Position numbers and translations under genes: made by a program
The notes under the pieces: generated by a model
What the model was told of the DNA's origin: nothing
What the model saw: the letters and a program-made list of their open reading frames with translations, nothing else
Database searches by the model: none
Part shown: piece after piece, positions 42,867 through 51,132 of the stretch
Layout: each line of letters starts with the position of its first letter
Numbering within the stretch: the first letter of the stretch is position 1
Source of the DNA: Actinomycetospora lutea
Lineage (GTDB): Bacteria > Actinomycetota > Actinomycetes > Mycobacteriales > Pseudonocardiaceae
Direction of reading: 5' to 3'
Length of the DNA stretch: 64,000 nt
NCBI RefSeq assembly: GCF_028737205.1
Contig: NZ_JAQZAL010000004.1
Coordinates: forward strand, 1 to 64,000

Positions 42867-43795
42867 GGGCGCCACGTCGCCGATCGCCGGGCGACCTCGA
42901 AGGTCTGCTCGACGGCCAGGTCGGACAGCGGCGTGCCGAACGCGGTGACCAGGCGCGGCAGCTGGCCCAGGCGGGTCACCGCCACGCCGCGCGGGCGCCC
43001 GGTGCCCGAGAGGATCGCGCCGACGACGGCGACGACGGGGTGCACGGCCGGCGGGTCGAGGGTCTCGGTCGCGCCCGCCGCGTGCGCCAGGCCGACCGAC
43101 ACGCGGTCGCCGACCTCGAGCCCGATCCGCCGCAGCCGGTCGAGGTCGAGGGTCGAGCCGCCGAGGTCGAGCGCGTGGTCCTCGACGGTGACCCGGCCGC
43201 CCGGGACGTTGACGACGTCGATGACGAACAGCCCCGGCGGGCCGATGAGCAGGTGGTCGAGCACGACCAGCCCGGGGGTCGAGCCCCGCTGCGCTCCGTC
43301 TCCCGGCCCGTCGTCGAACGCCATCGGGACGCGGTGCAGGATGCGCCAGCGCGCCCCGCGCCCGCGGCGCAGCGTCGGGCTGCGGGTGAGCTTGCCGAGG
43401 GTCTCGGCGACCGCGTGCTGCCCGTCGGCGCGCAGGCGGTAGGGCCGGTCGGCGTCGGGTCCCTGCTCGGTCCGCGCGATCGCGGCCTCCTCGAGCAGGC
43501 CGTGCCCGGGGCGGCGCAGCGCGAGGTCCTCCTGGCCGGGGTCCCAGCCGCCGTCCGGCGGGGCGACGCCCGCGCCCAGCGCGGCCGGCTCGGCGGCCTC
43601 GGCCGGGCTCGACATCGGCGGCAGCCCGTTGCCCCACAGCCAGGAGTTGGCCTCCTGGGTGAACTGCTCCCGGAAGCCCGCGGGCACGTCGTGGGCGACG
43701 CGGGTGACGAGGTCGAGGTGCCCCAGCGGCAGCCCCTCGGCGGAGGACACGTAGAGCCGGTCGGAGCCGGGCCTGCGCTTGCGACGGGCCGGCAT
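42863..43795 (-). CDS. NERD-like nuclease-related domain protein
   Basis: The 310-residue protein has a C-terminal half with RWRILHRVPMAFDD and LVVLDHLLIGPPGLFVIDVV, followed by NVPGGRVTVEDHALDLGG. This matches the nuclease-related NERD core, where D-H-L-(L/V)-(I/V)-G-P-x-G-(L/V)-F-V-(I/V)-(D/E) is the key stretch. The N-terminal half is unassigned. Start and stop both overlap neighbouring genes (TGATG upstream, GTGA downstream). The role is unknown. Confidence 0.65.
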   Translation of the reverse strand: MPARRKRRPGSDRLYVSSAEGLPLGHLDLVTRVAHDVPAGFREQFTQEANSWLWGNGLPPMSSPAEAAEPAALGAGVAPPDGGWDPGQEDLALRRPGHGLLEEAAIARTEQGPDADRPYRLRADGQHAVAETLGKLTRSPTLRRGRGARWRILHRVPMAFDDGPGDGAQRGSTPGLVVLDHLLIGPPGLFVIDVVNVPGGRVTVEDHALDLGGSTLDLDRLRRIGLEVGDRVSVGLAHAAGATETLDPPAVHPVVAVVGAILSGTGRPRGVAVTRLGQLPRLVTAFGTPLSDLAVEQTFEVARRSATWRP

Positions 43796-44319
43796 CAGCC
43801 CGCCCGTTCCGCGCGGTCGAGCCAGCGCGAGATCCGGTCGTGCTCGTGGCCGGTGAGCCCGCGGATACCCGTGACCACCGCGCGCTCGATCCCGCCGCCG
43901 AGCAGCGGGACGGCCGCGGTGATGTCGAGGTCCACCGACAGCCGGCTGCCCGCGTCCTCGCCGACGACCCGCATCGTGCCCTCGGCGCCGATCGGCGTGG
44001 CCGGCACCACGACCCGGGCCCGCCCCTCGCACCGTCCCGGCGCCAGCGTCCACTCTTCGGTGCGCTCGATGACCAGCACGCCGGAGAGCAGCCGCTCGAC
44101 CACGACCGGGACCTGGCCCGGGGGCACCGGCTGGCGCAGCACCACGCGCACGCGCTCCGGCCCGTCGGGCGGTCCGGTGCGCTCGAACGCGACGACGTCG
44201 ATCCGGCCGGAGCCGTCGACGTCCAGCTTCACGCGGTGGAACTCGGGGTCGGCGAGCGCGGCGGCGAAGGCGGGGACGCCGTAGGGGTAGGCGCGGCTCA
44301 GCGCCAGCCGGGTGCTCAC
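43795..44319 (-). CDS. DUF2505 protein
   Basis: The 174-residue protein matches DUF2505, an actinobacterial START/SRPBCC-like domain: YPYGVPAFAAALADPEFHR, FERTGPPDGPERVRVVLRQP, and a C-terminal GIERAVVTGIRGLTGHEHD. Such folds bind hydrophobic ligands. It begins with GTG and its stop overlaps the NERD-like start as TGATG. A 57-base gap separates it from the broken photoproduct-lyase-like gene, the only gap in an otherwise overlapping chain. Confidence 0.8.
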   Translation of the reverse strand: MSTRLALSRAYPYGVPAFAAALADPEFHRVKLDVDGSGRIDVVAFERTGPPDGPERVRVVLRQPVPPGQVPVVVERLLSGVLVIERTEEWTLAPGRCEGRARVVVPATPIGAEGTMRVVGEDAGSRLSVDLDITAAVPLLGGGIERAVVTGIRGLTGHEHDRISRWLDRAERAG

Positions 44320-44350
44320 GTGGGCCGAGCGTAATCGTGATGGCGGACGG

Positions 44351-44386
44351 GCTCAGAACACCGCTCAGAACGCTGCTCAGAACGCG
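44351..44386 (-). repeat. three tandem 12-bp units giving three in-frame stops
   Basis: Three near-identical units (GCTCAGAACACC, GCTCAGAACGCT, GCTCAGAACGCG) overlap the stop codon of the photoproduct-lyase-like frame. Because the unit is 12 bases and contains TGA on the minus strand, the frame meets three TGA codons in succession. Confidence 0.7.
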
Positions 44387-45166
44387 TAGCGGATCGTCAA
44401 CCACGGGGCGTGGCGGGCGACCAGCTCGCGGAACCGGGCGACCGCGCGGCGCTTCACGTCGACGCGGTAGCGGACGACGTCGCCGCCGTGCTGGGTGCGC
44501 TTGGCCTCCTGCGCCTCCAGGCGCCACAGCACGTCCTCGGCCTGCGGGTGCCAGCCGAGGTTCACCTCGCGCAGCACCACCGGCGAGAAGTTGAGGGTGC
44601 ACCTCGTAGCCCGCGGCCACGAAGTCGTCGACCGCGGCGATGCGCTCGTCGATCGTGCTCGTGCGGATGTCGAGCACCGTGGCGTCGCGGCGCGGCATGA
44701 GCGAGAAGCGCACGCGGGTGCCCCCGCGCGGGTCGAGCGCGAGGAGGTCGCGGTTGACGTGCTTCGTCGCGAACGACGCCTTCGCCCCGTCGAGGCGGGC
44801 GGACTGCGCGACCGGGTCGGCGACGTTGTCGCTGACGCGCGCGTCGACCGAGCAGTCGGAGTTCTCGCCGAGGTCGTAGACCCAGTCGACCGGGTCGCAC
44901 TGGTTCGCGCCCGGACCCGACGGCCCTGTCTTGGGGCCCTGCCTGGCGACGTGCCGGGCGATCGCCCGCTCGATCGCCGTGACCCGCACCCAGCGGGCGA
45001 CGTTCCGCTCATCGCCGTGCAGGTCGGGGATCGCCCAGTGCGAGGCGATCTCGACGACCTCGGCGTCGGGGAAGCGGGCGAGGACCTCCTGGCCGCACGC
45101 CGAGGCCGGCGACGCCGGCTCGGCGTGGATGGTGGCCACGTCGAGCAGGGGCCGGGCGGTGGTCAC
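44377..45166 (-). pseudogene. spore photoproduct lyase-like gene, internally deleted and frameshifted
   Basis: The frame resembles the actinobacterial spore-photoproduct-lyase-like radical SAM family: GQEVLARFPDAEVVEIASHW, VDWVYDLGENSDCSVDARVS, DGAKASFATKHVNRDLLALD, RGGTRVRFSLMPRRDATVLD. As I recall the family, the block with the CxxxCxxC iron-sulfur motif belongs between NVARWVRV and RHVARQGPK and is missing. A second block is lost between SPVVLR and EVNLGWHP. There is also an extra C in a CCC run (GYEVH then LNFSPVV one frame over). It cannot make an active radical SAM enzyme. The GTG overlaps the PIG-L stop as GTGA. Confidence 0.7.
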
Positions 45167-45930
45167 GGCTCCAGGGTGCCGATCAGGGCGCGCGCCGTCG
45201 CGCCGGCCCGGAACACCTCGACCGGCCGGCCCTCCCCCTCGCGGCGCGCGAGCTCGGCGAGCACCGGCGCCACCTGCTCCGGGCCCCCGAACTGGAAGCC
45301 GACCTGGGTGGCGTACGCGCGCGCCGCCGCGCCCTTGGCCTCGAGCGCCCCGGCGACGTCGATGGCGATGTCGGTGCCGGTCAGGCCGGGGGCGCCGGCG
45401 GCGTCGGGGTGGCGCAGCGCGTAGGGCGTGTCGCGCCACCACGCGGTGCGGCCGGGGTCGGCGAGCCCGGCGACGACGGCCGTGACGACCTGGTGGTCGA
45501 CGTGGTCGCCGACGGCCTGCGGGGCGAGGACGAGGTCGGCGCCGTCGAGCCAGGGCGCGACGACCTCGGCGACGGCGCCCGCCACGTCGTCGTCCGCGCG
45601 GCGGCCGGCGAACAGCGCGGCGGGGGAGTCGTAGCCGCGGTGCGGGGCCTCGAGCAGGCCGAGGTGCTCCCCGCGCACGCCCAGGCGGGCCAGGGCGGCG
45701 GCGTCCTCGTCGCGGCGCAGGGCCATGTAGTCGACGTCGGGGCCGAGACCCTTGTCGGTCTGGCAGGCGAGCGCGAACCCCGTCGGCGCGGTCACCGAGC
45801 CGGTGAACACCGTGAGCACGAGGACGTCGTGCCCGGCGGCGGCCAGGCGCGCGAGCGTCCCGCCGGCGGAGAACACGGCGTCGTCGAGGTGCGGGCTGAC
45901 CGCCACGACCCCGAGAGCAGACGAGCTCAC
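45163..45930 (-). CDS. PIG-L family deacetylase (LmbE-like)
   Basis: The 255-residue enzyme has the metal-binding VVAVSPHLDDAVFSAGGTLA (HxDD) near the N-terminus and the later APQAVGDHVDHQVVTAVVAG, the third ligand region. Members are zinc-dependent N-deacetylases acting on N-acetylglucosaminyl conjugates, for example MshB in mycothiol synthesis. Immediately upstream is a GT4 glycosyltransferase, the same pairing as MshA and MshB, but the substrate here is unknown. It is joined by GTGA overlaps on both sides. Confidence 0.85.
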   Translation of the reverse strand: MSSSALGVVAVSPHLDDAVFSAGGTLARLAAAGHDVLVLTVFTGSVTAPTGFALACQTDKGLGPDVDYMALRRDEDAAALARLGVRGEHLGLLEAPHRGYDSPAALFAGRRADDDVAGAVAEVVAPWLDGADLVLAPQAVGDHVDHQVVTAVVAGLADPGRTAWWRDTPYALRHPDAAGAPGLTGTDIAIDVAGALEAKGAAARAYATQVGFQFGGPEQVAPVLAELARREGEGRPVEVFRAGATARALIGTLEP

Positions 45931-47171
45931 AGCAGGTGCGGCGCCGCGCGGAAACGGCAGTCGGGGTCGACGGCGACGTCGGGGATCGCCGGCACGGGCA
46001 CGTCGCGCACCGCGTCGTAGACGTCGGTGAGCCGGTGCGCGATCACCGGCCACGACCAGCGGGCGCGGACCTCGTCGAGGGCGCGGCGGGCGACGGCGGT
46101 GCGCAGGGCGGGGTCGTCGAGCACGCGGGCGATCCCGTCGGCGAGCGCGGCCGGGTCCTTCGGCGGCACGAGCAGGCCGTTGTCGCCGTCGCGGACGCAG
46201 TCGCGCACGCCCACGACGTCGGTGGACACCACCGGCAGGCCGGTGGCCATCGCCTCGAGCACGGTGTTCGAGAAGCCCTCCGCGTAGGTCGGGCTGACGA
46301 AGACGTCACCGCGCCGGTAGACCTCGTGCGCGTCCTCGTAGGCCGTGTAGCCGAGCTGGGTGACGTGCTCGTCGAGCCCGAGCTCGGTGACGCGCTCGGC
46401 CACGGTGGCGGTGTCGGGCCCGATGCCCGAGACGACGAGGTGCAGCCGGCGCCCGCGGGCGAGCAGGTCGGCGACGGCGTCGAGCAGGTCGAGCACGCCC
46501 TTCCTGGCGTCGACGCGACCGTGGTAGAGCAGCACGGGCGGGTCGGACAGCGCGCCCGGCTCGCGGGCCGGGGTGAACCGCTCGGTGTCGGTCGCCCCGG
46601 AGAGGATCGTCCAGCGGCCGGGGTCGACGCCGTGGCGCTCGGAGACCTCGGCGGCGAACGACGACGACCCGATGACCAGCGCCGGCGCGTGGGCGAACAC
46701 CGCGCGCACCAGCGTCTCGTGGGTCGCGCAGCACGTGCCGACCCAGTGCCCGTCGCCGCCCTGCACGCTGACCACGGCGGGCAGCCCGAGGTCGTGCGCG
46801 GCGCGCAGCACCGCGAGCCCGTTGGGGTAGGCGTACTGGGCGTGGAGCAGGTCGAACGGCGCCTCCGCGTGCTCCGCGGCGATCGTGTCGCGCATCGTGG
46901 CGACGTCGGCCTCGAAGTCGGCGGGCCGGTCGTGGATCACCTCCTGCTCGCCGTGCGCCTCGAGCGCCACGACGTGGACGCCGTCGGGCACCCGCTCGGG
47001 CGGGGGCGGGCCGCCGCCGTAGACGCCGCGCCCGACCGGGTCGCCGCGGTACTGCGAGACCAGCGTGACGTCGTGGCCCTCGCGCACCAGGTGGCGCAGC
47101 AGGTTCTCGGCGTAGGCGCTCATGCCGGACACCGCCGGCCAGTAGCGCCGCGAGACGAAGCAGATCCTCAC
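45927..47171 (-). CDS. GT4 glycosyltransferase
   Basis: The 414-residue enzyme is a GT-B, family 4 glycosyltransferase. The N-terminal Rossmann entry is RRYWPAVSGMSAYAENLLRH. The C-terminal donor domain has LLYHGRVDARKGVLDLLDAV and the E-x7-E motif in PTYAEGFSNTVLEAMATGLP, followed by VVSTDVVGVRDCV. It is a retaining enzyme using a nucleotide sugar in the cytosol. Start and stop overlap both neighbours as GTGA. With the PIG-L gene downstream it could form and deacetylate a glycosylated small molecule; this is inference. Confidence 0.9.
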   Translation of the reverse strand: MRICFVSRRYWPAVSGMSAYAENLLRHLVREGHDVTLVSQYRGDPVGRGVYGGGPPPPERVPDGVHVVALEAHGEQEVIHDRPADFEADVATMRDTIAAEHAEAPFDLLHAQYAYPNGLAVLRAAHDLGLPAVVSVQGGDGHWVGTCCATHETLVRAVFAHAPALVIGSSSFAAEVSERHGVDPGRWTILSGATDTERFTPAREPGALSDPPVLLYHGRVDARKGVLDLLDAVADLLARGRRLHLVVSGIGPDTATVAERVTELGLDEHVTQLGYTAYEDAHEVYRRGDVFVSPTYAEGFSNTVLEAMATGLPVVSTDVVGVRDCVRDGDNGLLVPPKDPAALADGIARVLDDPALRTAVARRALDEVRARWSWPVIAHRLTDVYDAVRDVPVPAIPDVAVDPDCRFRAAPHLL

Positions 47172-48034
47172 CGGGCGGCCTCCATCGTGCGGATCGTCTC
47201 CAGCGCCGCCGGCACGAGCACGTCGGCGCGGTGGGAGTCACGGGACAGCTCGAACGACACGAGCCCGGCGTGGCGGACCTCCCGCAGCGCGGTGAGCACC
47301 GCGGGCAGGTCCATGTCCCCCTCGCCGGGGGCGCGGTGCTCGTGCACCCCGCGCGGCATGTCCTCGACCGCGACGGCGCCGAGCAGGGGCGCGAACCCGC
47401 GGACCGCGCCCTCGGGGCTCCAGCGCCCGGACACGATGCAGTGCCCGGTGTCGAGGGCGAGGGTGACCTCGGGGACGTCGAGGGCCAGGCGCATCCAGTC
47501 GTCGCAGTCCTCGACGAGCATCCCCGGCTCGGGTTCCACGGCGCAGACGACGTCGCGCTCGCGGGCGTGGGCCACGACCTCGCGCACCCCGTCGGCGAGC
47601 CGGCGCCACGCCTCGTCGCGGTCCTGGTCGGGCGCGGGCACGCCGGCCCAGAACAAGACCGCCTCGCTGCCGAGGTCGGCGGCGACGTCGACGCAGGTGC
47701 GCAGGAAGGCGACCCGGCGGGCCCGGCCGTCGGGGTCCTCGGTGATCAGCGTCGGCTGGTGCTTGCGACGCGGATCGAGCAGGAAGCGGGCGCCGGTCTC
47801 GACGACGCTGCCCAGCCCGAGCCCGCGCAGCCGGTCGGCCAGCGCCGCGGTGCGCCGGCCCAGCTCGGGCGCGAACGGGTCGTGGTGGGCGACGTCGAGG
47901 GTCAGGGCCACCCCGTCGTAGCCGCTGTCGGCGAGCAGCGCGAGAGCGTCGTCGAGACGGTGCGAGGTCAGGCCGTTGGTGTTGTAGGCGTAGCGCAGCC
48001 GGTGGTCCTGCGGGTCGTGCGCGGGGGCGGGCAT
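47168..48034 (-). CDS. xylose isomerase-like TIM barrel protein
   Basis: The 288-residue protein belongs to the sugar phosphate isomerase/epimerase (AP endonuclease 2-like) group: LRYAYNTNGLTSHRLDDALA, YDGVALTLDVAHHDPF, VVCAVEPEPGMLVEDCDDW, VTLALDTGHCIVSG and GAVAVEDMPRGVHEH. Glutamate, aspartate and histidine metal-ligand positions are present. YAYNTNGL near the start resembles EboC-type members. It is the first gene of the minus-strand operon, 303 bases from the divergent IclR gene. The substrate is unknown. Confidence 0.8.
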   Translation of the reverse strand: MPAPAHDPQDHRLRYAYNTNGLTSHRLDDALALLADSGYDGVALTLDVAHHDPFAPELGRRTAALADRLRGLGLGSVVETGARFLLDPRRKHQPTLITEDPDGRARRVAFLRTCVDVAADLGSEAVLFWAGVPAPDQDRDEAWRRLADGVREVVAHARERDVVCAVEPEPGMLVEDCDDWMRLALDVPEVTLALDTGHCIVSGRWSPEGAVRGFAPLLGAVAVEDMPRGVHEHRAPGEGDMDLPAVLTALREVRHAGLVSFELSRDSHRADVLVPAALETIRTMEAAR

Positions 48035-48203
48035 CCCGCCGGAGGTACCACCGAGCGGGCCGCCGGAACCCGTCGCTCCCGGTCACGGCCGTGCGGCGCG
48101 GATCGCAAACGACCCGGCTACCCGACCGCTCGTCCCGCCATTCACCGCGGATGGCCCCAAGATCACCGCGGCCCAGCGGTCGGCCCGCTGCGGCCTGCGG
48201 TTG

Positions 48204-48218
48204 GTGCAGTATCTGCAC
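48204..48218 (+). promoter_or_regulatory. palindrome GTGCAG-TAT-CTGCAC
   Basis: A perfect 6-3-6 inverted repeat lies between the TIM-barrel gene (minus) and the first IclR gene (plus), 120 bases from the IclR start. IclR regulators usually bind such palindromes and often repress themselves. The geometry equals that of the GTCTC/GAGAC sites on the other side of the monooxygenase island, with a different half site. Confidence 0.5.
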
Positions 48219-48337
48219 GCGGAAACAGTGATGTTGACCACAAGGGTCGCGGACGCGTTCAGTGACCTTCGCACGACGGCGAGCGAGGGGCCGATCGGAG
48301 CAGGACGGACGACCGACCGCGGGAGGGAGGGGCACCC

Positions 48338-49207
48338 ATGACGGATGCGCGCCACGGCCGCGGCGTCGGCGGGGGTCGCTCCCTGAAGACCGCTGCCGAG
48401 GCGCTCGCGGCGCTGCGCTTCCTCGGTGCCGCCGAGGAGGGCATCACCGCCGAGGCGCTGGCCGCCGAGCTCGGCAAGAGCACCGCGACGGCCCGGTACC
48501 TGCTCAACACCCTGTGCCAGGAGGGGTTCGCGGTCCGCGACCGCGGGTCCGGCACCTTCCGGCTCCAGGACGCCCCGCCGTGGGGCGACGCCTGGGGTGA
48601 TCCGGAGGCCCCCCACGACCTGACCCGCCACGAGCTGCCCGAGCGGCTCTCGGACGCGGTCACCGACCTGTACTGGCGCACGCGGCAGCGCACCTACCTC
48701 GCGCGCTGGGAGGGCGACGACGACACGACGGTGATCGTCGATGCCCGCGGCCACCAGGGTCTCGCCCGCGTCCCGGACCTCACCGAGCGCATCCCGCTCG
48801 CCTCGGCCCACGCGCTCGCGGTGACGAAGGCGCTCATGGCGTCGTCGGCGCCGCGCGCCACCGCGCTGCACGAGCGCTCCGAGCTCCCGTCGTTCACCGG
48901 CACCACCATCACGAGCGCCCCGGCGATCGAGCTCGAGCTCGCCCGGGTCCGCCGGCGGGGCTACGCGGTGGACCGCGAGGAGTACGCCGAGGGTTTCTGT
49001 TGCATCGGCGCGCCGATCTTCGCCCCCGACGGGCAGGTCGCCGCCAGCATCGCGATCTCCACGCCTGCGCGGCGCTTCGCCACGCACGCGGAGGAGCTGA
49101 CCGGCGCCGTCCGCGACGTCGCCGCGACCGCCACGCGCGGCTGGCGGGAGTCCGAGACCGACCTCCCGCCACCGCTGCCGGCCGACCCCGTACCCCCCGG
49201 GTACTGA
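48338..49207 (+). CDS. IclR-family regulator, left paralogue
   Basis: The 289-residue protein has an N-terminal winged helix ([20 protein letters not shown], then [19 protein letters not shown]-like text) and an effector domain ([60 protein letters not shown]). It aligns with the IclR protein at the other end of the island, sharing ATARY(L/M)(L/I)NTLC and DREE(Y/F)AEGF. The ATG follows GGGAGGGAGGGG. It reads towards prmA, 124 bases away, and probably controls the operon. The effector is unknown. Confidence 0.9.
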   Translation: MTDARHGRGVGGGRSLKTAAEALAALRFLGAAEEGITAEALAAELGKSTATARYLLNTLCQEGFAVRDRGSGTFRLQDAPPWGDAWGDPEAPHDLTRHELPERLSDAVTDLYWRTRQRTYLARWEGDDDTTVIVDARGHQGLARVPDLTERIPLASAHALAVTKALMASSAPRATALHERSELPSFTGTTITSAPAIELELARVRRRGYAVDREEYAEGFCCIGAPIFAPDGQVAASIAISTPARRFATHAEELTGAVRDVAATATRGWRESETDLPPPLPADPVPPGY

Positions 49208-49331
49208 CGGGCCGACACCGGCCGTGCCGCCACCACAGCGCCACAAGCCTCACCGGCGCCCGGCGGCCACCACCACGGACCACGGCTGCGGAACCCCGTA
49301 TGCCGAGCTGGAACTCCACAAGGAGAAGAAG
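49208..49331 (+). promoter_or_regulatory. promoter region of the monooxygenase operon
   Basis: This 124-base gap between the IclR stop and prmA should contain the operon promoter unless prmA is read from the IclR promoter. It holds a short GGCCG-ACAC-CGGCC palindrome just after the IclR stop and CCACGG direct repeats. No -35/-10 pair or GTCTC/GAGAC site is evident. The prmA ribosome binding site is AAGGAGAAG. Confidence 0.45.
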
Positions 49332-50999
49332 ATGAGCCGTCAGAGTTTGGCGAAGGCTCACCAGAAGATCCAGGAACTTTCCTGGGAGCCGGTGTACCAC
49401 GAGCCGTACATGAAGTACGGGACGGACTACACCTTCCGCAAGGCGGCCAAGAAGGACCCGCTCAAGCAGGTCCTCCGGTCCTACTTCCCCATGCAGGAGG
49501 AGAAGGACAACCGCGTCTACGGAGCATCCGACGGTGCGATCCGCGGGAACATGTTCCGCCAGGTCCAGGAGCGGTGGCTGGAGTGGCAGAAGCTGTTCCT
49601 GTCGATCATCCCGCTGCCGGAGATCTCGGCCGCCCGGTCGATGCCGATGCTGTTCCAGGCGGTTCCGAACCCGGAGCTGCACAACGGCCAGGCGATCCAG
49701 ATGATCGACGAGGTTCGGCACAGCACGATCCAGCAGAACCTCAAGCGGCTGTACATGAACAACTACATCGACCCGGCGGGCTTCAACAACACCCTCCGGG
49801 ACTTCCACTCGGACTACTGCGGCACCATCGGCCGTCAGTTCGCCGAGGGTTTCATCACCGGTGACGCGATCACCGCGGCCAGCATCTACCTGACCATCGT
49901 CGCCGAGACGGCGTTCACGAACACCCTGTTCGTGGCCATGCCGGCCGAGGCGGCGGCCAACGGTGACTACCTGCTGCCCACGGTGTTCCACTCGGTCCAG
50001 TCGGACGAGTCGCGGCACATCTCGAACGGCTACGCCACCCTGCTGATGGCACTGTCGGACGAGGACAACCGCCAGCTGCTCGAGCGCGACCTGCGCTACG
50101 CGTGGTGGAACAACCACCGCGTGGTGGACGCCGCCATCGGCACGTTCATCGAGTACGGCACCAAGGACCGCCGCAAGGACCGCGAGTCCTACGCGGAGAT
50201 GTGGCGCCGCTGGATCTACGACGACTACTACCGGTCCTACCTGCTGCCGCTCGAGAAGTACGGTCTGGTGATCCCCCACGACCTCATCGAGGAGTCGTGG
50301 AACCAGATCTGGAACAAGGGCTACGTCCACGAGGTCGCGCAGTTCTTCGCCACCGGGTGGCTCGCGAACTACTGGCGCATCGACGGCATGACCGACGAGG
50401 ACTTCGAGTGGTTCGAGTACAAGTACCCGGGCTGGTACGAGAAGTACGGCAAGTGGTGGGAGAACTACAACCGCCTGGCGAAGCCGAACGGCCACCACCC
50501 GATCGTCGCCGAGGACGTCGACTACGTGTACCCGCACCGGTGCTGGACCTGCATGGTCCCGTGCCTCGTGCGTGAGGACATGGTCGTCGACCAGGTGGAC
50601 GGCCAGTGGCGGACGTACTGCCACGAGGCCTGCCGCTGGACGGACGCCGAGGCCTTCCGACCCACGTACCAGGGTCGCGAGACCCCGAACATGGGCAAGC
50701 TCGTGGGTCACCGCGAGTGGGAGACGCTCTACCACGGCTGGAACTGGGCCGACGTGGTCCAGGACATGGGCATGGTCCGCGACGACGGCAAGACCATGAC
50801 GGCGCAGCCGCACCTCGATCTCGACCCGAAGAAGATGTGGACGCTCGATCACCTGCGGCGCATGCCGAACGTGGCCAGCCCCAACGTCATCCTCAACGAG
50901 ATGAGCGACTCCGAGCGCGAGGCGTTCGTCGAGGACTACAACAAGCAGGGGCCCGCCGGTCGCCCTGCCGGGATCGGTGGTGAGGCACTGAAGTCCTGA
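49332..50999 (+). CDS. prmA: propane/THF-type soluble diiron monooxygenase, large hydroxylase subunit
   Basis: The 555-residue protein carries the catalytic carboxylate-bridged diiron centre. By spacing against methane monooxygenase the ligands are E97 (PLPEISA), E127 and H130 (MIDEVRHS), E192 (IVAETAFT), E226 and H229 (QSDESRHIS). The sequence is very close to PrmA/MimA/ThmA proteins as I know them ([10 protein letters not shown] start; CWTCMVP near residue 400). It inserts oxygen into propane, acetone, phenol or cyclic ethers depending on the enzyme; sequence alone does not decide the substrate. It works with the small subunit, reductase and coupling protein. A GC hairpin follows the stop. 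Confidence 0.93.
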   Translation: MSRQSLAKAHQKIQELSWEPVYHEPYMKYGTDYTFRKAAKKDPLKQVLRSYFPMQEEKDNRVYGASDGAIRGNMFRQVQERWLEWQKLFLSIIPLPEISAARSMPMLFQAVPNPELHNGQAIQMIDEVRHSTIQQNLKRLYMNNYIDPAGFNNTLRDFHSDYCGTIGRQFAEGFITGDAITAASIYLTIVAETAFTNTLFVAMPAEAAANGDYLLPTVFHSVQSDESRHISNGYATLLMALSDEDNRQLLERDLRYAWWNNHRVVDAAIGTFIEYGTKDRRKDRESYAEMWRRWIYDDYYRSYLLPLEKYGLVIPHDLIEESWNQIWNKGYVHEVAQFFATGWLANYWRIDGMTDEDFEWFEYKYPGWYEKYGKWWENYNRLAKPNGHHPIVAEDVDYVYPHRCWTCMVPCLVREDMVVDQVDGQWRTYCHEACRWTDAEAFRPTYQGRETPNMGKLVGHREWETLYHGWNWADVVQDMGMVRDDGKTMTAQPHLDLDPKKMWTLDHLRRMPNVASPNVILNEMSDSEREAFVEDYNKQGPAGRPAGIGGEALKS

Positions 51000-51028
51000 G
51001 CACACGATTCATCGCAGTCGGTGAGTAA

Positions 51029-51060
51029 GGGGGAGGGCCGGGTCCGCCCGGCCCTCCCCC
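51029..51060 (+). terminator. 14-bp hairpin between prmA and prmB
   Basis: Perfect 14-base arms (GGGGGAGGGCCGGG and its complement) enclose a TCCG loop. There is no U tract, so it may act as a partial terminator or as a 3' stabiliser for the prmA message. Either effect would raise the large-subunit yield relative to the downstream reductase. Confidence 0.7.
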
Positions 51061-51132
51061 GTCCTCCCTCCCGGACCGGATCCGCGGTCCGACGTCGTCT
51101 TCCGACACCACCCCCCGAAGGAGCGCCCGGAC

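Noticed and set aside
49210-49223. GGCCG-ACAC-CGGCC palindrome before prmA as an operator
   Set aside because: Short GC-only palindromes are frequent at this base composition. It lies right behind the IclR stop and could equally be a weak terminator stem. Mentioned only in the promoter entry.
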